Part shown: positions 25,591 to 37,500 of the stretch, piece by piece
Layout: each line of letters begins with the position of its first letter
Position numbering within the stretch: position 1 is the first letter of the stretch
Assembly (NCBI RefSeq): GCF_003945595.2
Contig: NW_024104332.1
Span: forward strand, 434,001 to 498,000
Length of the DNA stretch: 64,000 nt
Origin: Pipra filicauda
Lineage: Eukaryota > Chordata > Aves > Passeriformes > Pipridae
Reading direction: 5' to 3'
Program-made: the position numbers and the translations under genes
The notes under the pieces: model-generated
What the model was told of the DNA's origin: nothing
Database searches by the model: none
Seen by the model: the letters and a program-made list of their open reading frames with translations, nothing else

Positions 25591-28500
25591 GGACTTACCA
25601 ATGCAGTAACTAGATTTTACTAGTTCCTTTGAACAAAGTGCTCTTTTTTTTGTTTTTCTTAAGAAAAGAAAGTTCAGAATTAACTCACTGCCACACTGGG
25701 GATAAAAGTGTCTGTACCTTACTTGGGTTTATGCTCACATCTCCACAGTTCCCATATTGAGGAAGACATATGTCACAGGAAGGTAATAGTTGTGAAGAAA
25801 GGCAGTAGGGAAAGATTTGTTTCTGATGATAAAAGAACAAATGGAATGAGGAGAGATCATCAAACAGCAGCTTTAAAATAAAACATATCCGTCAGTTTTG
25901 AATGTGTCAGTGTTGAAAATCTAACCTGAAACAAGCACGTGCTTAATTTTAGGTGTGGGAGTGCTGAAGGGAACGGTGCTGTCACCCAGACAGATGCACA
26001 AACAAGGCCTAGGGTTTGAATTTCAGATCTGCTGTGCAGCAAAGGGAATTCATAGGAAAAATGTGAGTGCTCAAGATTCTGCCCAAGATCACATTGAGAT
26101 GAGAGAGCAGCACCTTTGATCTGCTTTTCTTCTCTACTCACAGTTTTCTGTATTACTGTCAATATTACTGTCAATATCAGGAGCTGATGAAGAAAGCTTT
26201 AAATTGGACACATTTTCAATTTCTTTTCTTATTGTGGTTTTCTTTTTTCTTGGTAGGTATTTTCTTATCAGCTCACCCATATCCTGGAGGACAGAGTCAA
26301 GAGCAAGTAATGTAAGAGAATCCATTTGGCTGATGCCTGAATTCTTCAGCTTCAAAAGGAGCAAATCAGCTTCCTGGAAACCATAAACCAACCTAAATTA
26401 CTGAATATCTTTCTCTAAATGATGAAACTGTTCTCTCTTGTTCCCTCTATTCATGAATAGTGTCTTGCTTGCCACCAGAGCTGATTCCCATGAGGGTTTC
26501 TTTGCAGGATCCCATATAGATCTGGAGGCCACAGTTACAGCATCCCAGATTTGTGTGCTTTGGCATAATAATAATAATAATATTAATAATAATAATAATG
26601 CCATCATTTTCCTTTTGACCCTTCCACTACATGCTGTGGTACAGCATTGTGACTCTGCTGTGAGTCCTTTTTCTAGGCCTCATTAACATCAGCAAAGAGA
26701 GGAAAGAAAGGAAAGAAAGAAAGGAAGGAATTCTTCCCTTTGAGGGTGGTGAGGCTTTGGCACAGGTTGCCCAGAGAAGCTGTGGCTGCCCCATCCCTAG
26801 AAGTGTCCAAGGCCAGGTTGGACAGGGCTTGGAGCAACCTGGTCTAGTGGAAGGTGTCCCTGCCCATGGCAGGGGGGTGGAATGGGATGGTCTTTGAGAT
26901 CCTTTCCAACCCGAACCGTTCCGTGATTGTAAAGGATGCTGGCCCACAGACAGGACCTTGTTGCTTCTGAGCTCTGAACAACCCTCTTCAGAGAGGGAAA
27001 TCTGCCACTCTGGCTCACCACATACATCCTTCTCCACTTTCTCCCCAGGCTCAACAGTTTACTCGACATCATAGTGTCCATGTCTGTTCTGGTTGGCTAC
27101 TCTATCACGACAGCCAGCTTTGTGCTCTACATGGTCAAAGAGCATCAAACCAAAGCCAAACAACTGCAGCATATTTCAGGCATTGGGATGACAACCTACT
27201 GGGTGACTAACTTCGTTTATGATCTGGTAAATAATTCACATTCCTAAATGCACCAAGAGTAGCACTGCACAGTGGGGGGTGCTGGGGGGAAGTTCTTTAT
27301 TTAAAGTTCATTGCCTAGACTTATTATTATTACTACCCAGAGTGTTACGTAGCGATTGTTCTCCAGGGCTCTGAAGACTATTAAGTGCGAAGCACAACAC
27401 TGGGTTCTGCCAAGCGAAGGCATTCCTTCTCTCTGGAGTGTGTGCAAAGCACTGCACATTTGTCAGAGAGCAGCATGGAACAGGCTGGAGCTTGGTTCCC
27501 ATTTGACATGGAAGCAGCCAGCTGCTCTTCTGCCAGTTGCAGGGCTGGATCCGCTATCACACAGGCCCCACACATCTGGGGTGAGGCTTTGGGGCTCAAG
27601 GCTACAGCTGTGTTTGGGAACTCTGGGTGTATAGGGTGGGGCATTAGCACACATCCTACAGCTGACACAACTCTCTTGGGCAAAAATCCATATCTGGGTT
27701 GAATGATCTCTTTAAGATTATGTATTATAAAGGTTTTTAATCCAAATGCAGGTATATGCCTTCCAGGACCTGGGCAAGTTCCTTTTCATGGTGCTGTGTA
27801 GATTTGCCAGTTTGTTCCTTGTTGAGCTGCCCAGAACTGTGCTGCATTCCAGGGTGTGGGCATGCCCTTGTTCTCCCTGAAGTTCAATTTCCTCCTGGTA
27901 CAGTGGGTTAATAGCTGCTGGAAAGCATTGCTGAGCTAAAAGGGTGAATATGCACAGTGTCTGGAGACTGAATGTCTTATGAGTTGCTCCCTGTGCGTGG
28001 GGTCAGACCCTCCCTCAGAGAACAGCCAGCGCAGGCAAGCTCAGCTCATGAGCCTTGGCGTTGCCAGCTGTGCTGTAATGGGGATCAGCTCCATGTATCC
28101 AGCAAATTTCTACTGAGGCAGTTCTGCTAGTGCCTAAAATCCCAGTGATATCATCACTTCCTGAAAATAGGGAATCTTCAAGGGCATTTGGGTGTCCAGC
28201 CCCCTTTGGTGCAGGGAGGGCTAAGGGCTGAAATCCCGTGGGGAATGGGAGCCTTGACTCTTTCTGCAGAGCACAGCCAAAGCTTCTGGGTGTTCTGGTA
28301 ACACCAACACACACCAACCAGGCAGTGACCAAAGCATCACAACTGCCTGCCTGGAGGGGCTGGGGTGGGAGTCAGCAGCACAAGGAGGGGCTGAAAAAGG
28401 GTCCGAAGGCAGCGTGGCTGCACCTGGCTTGGCAGCACAGCAGGGAGGATGGAGCAGGCCTGTGCCTGCCTCCCTGATCCAGGCACTCGCTCCGGCACTG

Positions 28501-31500
28501 CATATTTGTATATCAGCCTGTGGAAAAATCCCTGGAGTCCCTGCACAATCAGTATTCAGCGGGCTGAAACTAATCCAGCACTCTCGGCAACTTGATATTT
28601 CTCAGTGAATCCCTGCCAGTAAATTCTGCTAAATCCCAAAGCTGGGGAAGAGAGGAACCTCTCAAGGCAGATGTTTGGAAGCTCTCTGGCTTGGCTCAAC
28701 ATTATAAAGACTAGATTTACAGGGCACAATGAAGTGGTCTGACTGCAAGGCTAACAGAAAACCCAAAGGGGTATTTTTTATTCACAACCTTTTTTTAAGG
28801 TATTTTCTGCCTGTGGTCCTCAGTGTTGAGGCTTTGCGGGAATTCACTTGCAAGCCTGGGGAGGACTGAGACCCACCTGTGTTTGGTTTCCCTTAGGATG
28901 CCCAAGCTGCACTTGTGGGACCAAATTCAGTCCTGGCTTTGTTCCTTCTGCATTGTTCTAGGGAAATGTTTAAGAACTGTTGTTCCAGTAACATCTTTTT
29001 AATATCATTTTGCAGGTACTTTTTATGCTCCCTATTGGACTCTCAGTAGGAGTTATTTCAGCCTTCCAGATCCCAGCTTTCTGCAACAACAGTAACTTAC
29101 TGGCAGTATTTCTTCTGCTGTTACTGTTTGGGTAAGTGTGGAGTTCAGTTATTTAAGTATCCCTGCGCAGAATGAGGAACTGGATATTGCAGGCTGCTGC
29201 AGCTTGAAATCCAAGGGGGGAATATGTGGGCTTTTTCCTTTGACACACACTTTACAAACAGTGACAAGTTACTCCTTGCAGGAGCAGGGAGGTGAACCAT
29301 TGCTGCCTGCTTTATTCAAAGCAAAGCCTATGTGAGGATATGGAAATATTCAAGGTCCCAGTGACAGCCCAAGCTGTAAGCAAATGCTTACTGAACTATG
29401 GCAAAGTTCAAGAGATAGAGACATTTCAATATCAGAGAGCAAAATAAACAGCAGCACAATTCAGGAAGACTTAGTCAAACTGTCTCCCTGCCTTTGAATC
29501 CTCCCGGCCCAGTCTGTCTGTTTTCAGGTGGGGTTCCATGTTCAAAGTATGTATTGTAAACTTTTTCTCCAAATTCTAACAGACACAAAGTCAGTTTTCC
29601 TTCTTTAAGCTCTGTAATGTGGAAATCTAGTCACGTGCCAAAACAGAACTGTTATGTTTTGTTCCATCCCTGGAAGAGTTCAAGGCCAAGTTGTATGGGG
29701 CTTGGAGCAACCTGGGCTAGTGGAAGGTGTCCCTGACCCTGAGAGGGGGGTGGGACTGGATGGTCTTTGAGGTCCCTTCCAACCCAAACCTTCTATGATT
29801 GTCTGATGTCTTCAGTTGTTTGCTTTCAAAGTAGCTTTTTGAGTTACTGTGGTGTTCTCTGCACTGTTGGTAATTTCTAGGTATGCATCATTTTCATGGA
29901 TGTACCTGCTGGCTGGGTTCTTCAAGGAAACAGGGATGGCCTTCATCGTGTATGTCTGTGTCAACTTGTTCTTCGGCATCAATACCATTATCACGCACTC
30001 GGTTGTATTTCTGCTCTCCCGGGAAAAGGCCACGGACCAGGTAGAAGCCCTACTGATACTAAACCCCTGGTGAAACAGCAGGAGGCTTCTTGTGGGTTTG
30101 GTGGCTTTGATTGGGTCCTTTGCAGCTGGACATTAATCACGGGACTTGGGGTTCCCTACAGACAGGACACAAGTCACATACGGATCCTGCTTGTCTGTAA
30201 ATCTGCACCCCCAGCAGGGAAGAAAATGGTGATGACAGAGGGGAGAACACAAAAGGAGAGATAGAAAACTGGGGGCCCTTTTTCTAGCTATCCTGGTGAT
30301 GGAAAATGAAGGGCAGGAGCTGGGTGGAGATGTTTGATGGACACTTCAAAGCATTGCTGAGTTCTTGCAGCACAAACTGTGGGGAGTAACAACTAAATGT
30401 CACTGCCCTGGGCCTGATGTGCTGCATTAAGCCCAGCATCAGCTCTCTGTCATCTAGATCTGTAATGCAGTCATCTTCTCCCTGCAAGAATGAAAAATGA
30501 CTTAGAGATGGTGATGACTCCCTAAAGTAAAGCCTTCTCTTAAACTGAGATATCCCTGGGATAAAATGTACACCTTACACTTAGGTTCCTTTTTTATGGA
30601 GGGCAATTACTTTGTACAACAATAGCTGGGTTGGATTTTTCTCTCTAGCTGAATGGAGCTTATTCAGCAACCCCCTGGACTTTAGGGACATGCAGTTATG
30701 ATCATCTTTCATCCCTCTGTGCCCCAATGGCAGGGAGTCAGTCTCTTTCCAAGCTCATTTACTGCCTCTCCACTTTGCTGTGTGTGCACTAATCCTTTCT
30801 TCTGCTAGAGATGTACCAAACCTTTACTGTGAGACTGTGCACTGGGCTGCTTTGCCATGAATTAGCTGGAAGAGCCCTTCTAGATCTAGTAAAGACAAAT
30901 CTGTTTTATGGAGATGTTTGTCCAAGGAAAACAGATAGGACGGTGCTCCAAGGGATCAGACAGTGCTGCAGGGGAGCTGTGCCATACAGTTTTGGGGGGC
31001 ACAGTGCAGCTCAGTGGCAGGGTTCAGCTCTGTCCCATGGGTGGGTTCCGGGTGGCTGGAGCAGCAGTGAGGGACCACACTGGGAACTGGCTGCTGTTTA
31101 CTATGGGTGATCACAACCTCAGAGCTGCCTGTTGACTTTTATGACCTTGTGCCTGTGAAACGAGCTGTCTCCAGAGCTCTTTGCTCTCAATTTATCTCTG
31201 CTCTGAGACACAAGCAAATCCCAGTGTAATTGTTACACTTCAGTCCCACAGTAAAACCTATGAATTTATTCCATGAATAAAAGCAGTGACTGACTGTGCT
31301 GCTCTTTGTTTTTTACCAGGGCTTGCGTGATCTTGCTGAAAATTTAAGGCATGCGTTCCTTCTGTTCCCACAATTTTGCTTTGGCTATGGCTTGATTGAA
31401 CTGTCGCAGGATCAGGCACTGCTGGGCTTCTTAAAAGCCTATGGAGTGGATTACCCTGACAAAACCTTTGAGCTGGACAAGACCACATCCAAGCTGTTTG

Positions 31501-34500
31501 CCATGTTTATCCAGGGCACTGTGTTTTTTGCCATTCGCCTTACAGTTCACGACAGGATGATTCAGAGAGTCTGGAGCAACATACTGGAGTAAGTAACATC
31601 TGGAGCCTCACAATGAAAACAGACCAAGCCAGAGCTCAGTGGTTTCATTCTGGGCTCTCACACCATCACTGTCAATTATGAAGCCCATAAATTTCCAAGA
31701 CACTTTGCAAACATGGAGTAAGTTTCCTCTGGCAGCAGTCCCAGTAAGTGGAATATTAACTAACAGAGGTGCAGGTTACCAGAGTCCCTTGGCATTCTGT
31801 GCTGGCTGGGACTGCAGGGCTCTGGGGTTGGTGGGTGGATGTTCAGTAGTTCAGTGAGTGGTTGGTAAGAGCAGCCAGTCCATTGACAACCTCTCTTTGA
31901 ATCTCCCCCTCTCCTCAAAGAGGAGTGAGAACATTCCTGTCACCTGCAGTAGCAGTGTGTCCACAAGGCAGGACTTTCTCCAGCTCAGAATATTTGCTGA
32001 AAAAGAGGAAAAAAATTAGGCAGAAAGAGAACACTGGGCTTTTTAATTCCCTAAATGGAGCAAATATCAGGAAAGAACAGAACCTGTCTATCTGAGTATT
32101 TCGTGCATGCCCTGGACCTCACAGGAGGGCTGCTTAGGACCTCTCCCAAGCACAGAGGCCTCTGCTGTCTGCTTGCTGAGGGAAAGGTCTCTTTGCCCTC
32201 CCCGTAGGTTCCTGTTTGACAGAGTGCACGGCAAAGCATCACTCCTGCCCCCTGTGGAGGAGGACGGGGACGTCCAGGCGGAGAGGAGCCGGGTGGAGGC
32301 TGGCAAGGCTGACTTCGACGTGGTGCAGCTCCAGAACCTCACAAAGATCTACCACCTTCCTCACAAACGCATCGTGGCTGTGAAAAACATCAGCCTCGGG
32401 ATTCCTGCTGGAGAGGTGAGCGAGGGGAAAAGGCTGTGGACACCTTCCAGTGTCACTGTTGTCTTCTCTCCCAGCCCTTGCTGCTGTCCCAGCACAGCTG
32501 TAATGGTTTGTCCTGCTCTGACCTCTTCCTTCCTTTGCCTCGTTCTTGGGGTTACAGTAGTGATGAAAGGCTCCTTGTGGATTTGGGACACCAAGTGACA
32601 GTTTGAAGGCCCTAGAAAGAGAGGAAGTGGATGGGAATTGATGGAGCAAAATGTCTGCACACTGTGTTTGCACAGCACCCAGCACAGCACATCTTGTGGG
32701 GTCACTGGGGGTCACCAGGTGGTAAATGAAGACAGCAGAATGTGTCCAGCTGAAATTATTCACCTGAACTGCGTGGGAGATTGTGAGTCAGACCATCGTG
32801 TTTTCCCATCGGGGAAGACAAATCACTTCAGCTGAACACACATTTCCATGAATCAGGACTTAAAACTAAAGAAAAAATGATTCTTTGGTAACTGCATGTC
32901 AGTGCAGTTACTTTCCTGACAAGTGAAAAGATAGGAGCGCAGAGAGCACCTCTGACATCCAGAGGAAAGAGGAGACCAGATTCTGCCTCACGCTGTGCAG
33001 CTGACCTGACAAGGGGAAGCTTGGCATTAACCCTTGGTACCTGATTTATTTTAATTGCCTGGATCCCACCGAGATAAAAGGATGTAGGGTGCTGGGCAAG
33101 ACAGCAGCCTCACACGGAGACTGAGGCTCTGGTCTTTCTGGCAGAGGACTTTTTCTAAGCCCCAACTGGCACCGAGGTCTGTAATGGCCCGTCCCGCCTG
33201 GCGGGTTTGGGGGGAAGGCAGTTGGATTTACTCTGTGGTGCAGCAGAGGAACAACAAAGTTATCAGGAGGTTCAATAACAAACTTTTACTACAAACTTTA
33301 GGACATAAAGGTAGAATTAGGTACTTGGCAAATTTTAAAACAACATCCAGACAAAGTAAGGCACTTCACAAACGTTAACTTAGCAAACTTTTTAACTCAT
33401 CGACGGTCCACTGTTTTGGGGCAGCCAATGAGGTGCTGTCACCATTTCGGTGTGGGCCAAAGGCTCACTGAGCTAAAAGGGGTGGGTGCCAGAGCAGTGC
33501 CTGTCCCACCTCTGCACAGCTCACCCTGTTCCCCTCTCACTTCCCACCTGGTTGTTTGGAGCCAGTCAGCCATTCCTCCACTCTCCTACAAGTTCTCTGA
33601 CTTCTGGCACAATTCACCCTGCTGCTGGTGGGATTTAGGGCGCCATTCCCCACCTGTCAGCAGAAGCCCTGGCCCTGCCCACAGACCATGTACAGATACT
33701 GTCTCTGCATAAACCTCGAGGTGGGGAAGAGCCTTGGGTCGATGCTGTGCATCTGCAGTGGGCCCAGCACATAAGAACTTTCACATCAGATGGTTTGTAC
33801 TAATGATATCAAAATAATAGTAATTATCAGCACAATGGTGATGGCTTATGCAACACATAACTGCATTTATCCAACCTTAGTAATAAAACATGAATTTTAC
33901 CATGAGATACTGGAACTGCACTACAGGGAGCCAGTTCTTAATCTTATTAATGCAGTGAATTACTGAGATTATTTGACAAAAATCTTGTGTCACATTAAGG
34001 TTTTACCAGTGACAGCCCAAACCTCACTCGCCTCATTCCCATGAGCAGCTCTGTTCCTGTCAAGGGGAGGCTTTGCACAAATGAGTTAATCAGGATTTGC
34101 TCCTGCAGAAATGCACCTTGCAGGAAAAGGAATGACTCTATTAGAGACACATCCCTGCTTCTTCACCATGTTAAACAAACGGTCCTAGTATAAGACTCAG
34201 GATATTGCACCATAAACAACCTCCATTATAACATTGGTATGCGCTGAGTTCCTCTGCCTCTCCCGCAATCCATCTTGCTCAGGGGGCTGGAGAAAGAGGA
34301 GACAAGGTGCCCTGAGCACTCCTCTCGGAGCAGGATTTCTGCATTGGAAGTACAGCACACTTACATTTCTGCTTCTCTTTCCCACAACCCAGTGCTTTGG
34401 CTTGCTTGGTGTGAACGGAGCTGGAAAGACAACGATCTTCAAGATGCTGACGGGTGATATCGGAGCATCCAGCGGAAGGTTGCGGGTCCAGGATCATTCT

Positions 34501-37500
34501 GGGTATGGAAGATGTGATTTCTGGGGAAGGCACGCGAGCAAATCAACCTGAGCAGCTTTTAAGGCTGGGTGGTAAAGGAAAGGAAATGTGAAAGTCTGAA
34601 ACAAAAGAAAACATTCAAAACAGAGCAAAAATAAATAAGGCAAGGAATTCATCTTTTGAAGGTGGTATGGTTGCTTCTTAGGGGGTTGCATTTTGCTGCC
34701 GTGCCTCTGCTGTTCTCAGAGGTGTTTCTTCCACTTCATTCCGTTGCAAATGGGATCAGGCTCAGATCCTCGGAGTGTGCTCCCACTTCTGATCTGGAGG
34801 CCAGTAGGACTCACCTCAAAGCGCACTTTAGCAGGCGTAGGTAAGGTGGCAGCTGTGCCACCTGAGGTGCTGCACTAATTGGAGAGCTACGTACTAGAAC
34901 TGAGGGCTTGAAAGCTGGAGGTCTACAGATTCATAGCATTTTCCTTCAAGGGTTGGGAAAGGGGGTAGGAAGCTGGAGAAAGGGGTTTTCTCACTCCTGT
35001 TTGATTCCGGAGTGCATTGGCAGTTCAGTCCACGTACAGTGACTTGCCAACTTCCTTACACAGGTCCTTGAATGACATTAGTGAGGCACACTGGTCACTC
35101 TTTGGCTACTGTCCTCAAGAAGATGCCTTGGATGACTTGCTGACGGTGGAGGAGCACATGTATTACTATGCCAGGCTGCACGGCATCCCAGAGAGGGACA
35201 TCAAGGGAGTGAGTAACACTGGGGCTTGACTTGCAGCATTTGTCATTATTGAGAGCCTTTACATTAGTTTTTCAGTAGAAGTGTGTGTGGTAATTCATCT
35301 GGACATGTTATGGAAGCAGTACTCTTGCTCCATAGGTTGTACTCCAGCTTCTCCACCGGCTGAATCTGATGGCCTACAAGGACAGAGTCACCTCCATGTG
35401 CAGTTATGGCACCAACAGAAAGTTGTCAACTGCTCTGGCTCTCATTGGGAATCCATCGATCCTGCTGCTGGTGAGGAATGGGGGCCTTGCTGGGGCAGGA
35501 GGAGCACGTCTTTGGGCTGGCAGGGGCACTGTGACAGTGTAGCAAAGCCCCCTGAGGCACAGCTTAGGGGACACTCCCAGTATGCCCATGCTTAGCCTGA
35601 CAACAGAGGCATCACAGGAAACTTTAGGTGCCAGCAAACACTCAGATATTCCTTGAGGGCATAAGAGTGTGGTGACTCTGCTAGTTTCTCTGATAGCATC
35701 TTTCAGAGGTCAAAAATAGGTCTTATATTTGCCAATTAGGCTCTTTTTTCCTATCAACTAACCTGCAGAGTCTTCCAACAAAAGTGACATTCAAACCTGT
35801 AGGAGAGCAAAGGAGCAATTTCCCTCAACATTAGAACATAAAACTTTTTTTCTAGGTTTGGCTTCCCCTTTTGTCTTTGAGCTTGCCAGTTCTTCCATGA
35901 GCTATGCCCTTGTTAAAACATACCTTTTGTGCAGTTGTCCCACTTGTTGTGTATTGAATGTGTGCAGAGCTCTGTGAGCAGGATTCCCGACATTAAGTCT
36001 GATACCTGGTGGACATAAATCTCCCTCGGCTCAACTTGTATTGAGCCCAGCACTGCTGCCTTTGCTTCTGAGGACACACTGGTGCTCTTACTGCTTTTGT
36101 GAGATAAAAGATTTGAATAAAAATAGGTAGTGGGGAAATTCCCTCTGTACTGCCTGCTGCCTGAACCCAAGCTGGTTTATTTCTGCCTCTTGTAAGCTGT
36201 TGTCCTCAACAATAGCAGCTTGTCAATCAGGAGCTGGCTGACAATTTCATCAGCAGTGCCTAAGACAGGAGATGGTATATCCTCTGTCATCTCTCACTTG
36301 CTGTCTCTCTAAGTGGAGAAATGCAACATGTGCTTCACCAGCATAGGATAAAGAGGCACGTGCCTGTTGTTAGCTCCTTGTCTGGGGTGGTGGCTGTGGG
36401 CTTTGGGCGTTTCAAGCACTGTGGTGTAAAAAGCACAGAGGGGTTGGTCTAAGGTGGAGCTGTCACAGCCCATCAGTTCCTTGCGTCCAGTGGAGGCTGC
36501 AAGTTTCTCCAATTGTCAGGAGAGCTGTGCAGCTCCACAGGGCAGCAAGGAGGGGAAGCTCAGTCAAGCTGACCTGCTCCTGCTTGAAGGGGGCGTGGGG
36601 TATCTCAGTCAAATCCATAATGCAATTGAGGATAATCCTTGTCCCAACTCTGTACCAGTGCATCCTTATAGCAAATATAACACTGAGGATGAACCTGGAA
36701 ACAGCACAAGTGTTGGGGAGGTCAGATTTTGAGTGCAAATTTACATTCAGTCCTGTCTTTCCCAATAGGATGAACCGAGCTCTGGAATGGATCCAAATGC
36801 TAAACGCCACCTTTGGAAAATCATCAGTGAGGAAGTGCAGAACAAGTGTTCGGTGATACTCACATCCCACAGGTAGGGCTGGGGTGGCTCTGCCCCCATT
36901 TTGGGGTTGGCAGGAGGTATGGAGAGGCCCATCCCTCGCAATCCCTGTTGGTCCTTGCACAATTCCAGAGCTGTGACAGGTTTGGGGGTTTGTTGTGGCT
37001 GAATGTGGGTGCCCACAGAGACTCACAATACTTTAGGGAAGAACAGTCATGTTCTCTGATTACTAAAACAACCATTTTTTTTGTACCTTCTCAATGACTT
37101 ACTGGAGTTTCTGGGTTGGTTTTCCAGCATGGAAGAGTGTGAAGCCCTCTGTACCAGGCTGGCTATCATGGTGAATGGGAGTTTCCAGTGCATTGGCTCT
37201 TTGCAGCACATCAAGAGCAGGTCAGTAAAATGGACCTATTTCACTTTTGCTGAACCATGTATGGAGTTACTGACCTACAGCTTTGAGGGCTCAGAACATG
37301 AGACCTGTGTTAACAGGGCATCAAAATAATGACATTTTCTGGTTTATGTTTCTTACTGCACCATTGAAATTCTTTGTTAACTAATGCACTTTCTTCTCTC
37401 TCACAGCCTTTCTTCCCAGAAACGTGTCCCCCAAAGTAATCAGTTCACTGCTGCAAATGTGAAATGCATATGAGGGTTGAACTTTTATTTTATTAGTTCT

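Noticed and set aside
26134..26391. Minus-strand open frame of 85 codons with acceptor-like and donor-like ends, looking like a nested antisense exon
   Set aside because: It overlaps the genuine + strand ABCA12 micro-exon at 26257-26311, which is supported by phase and homology. The minus frame matches no known protein and is most simply a shadow.
36463..37026. Minus-strand frame of 187 codons
   Set aside because: Runs antisense over the ABCA12 exon at 36769-36872; shadow frame.
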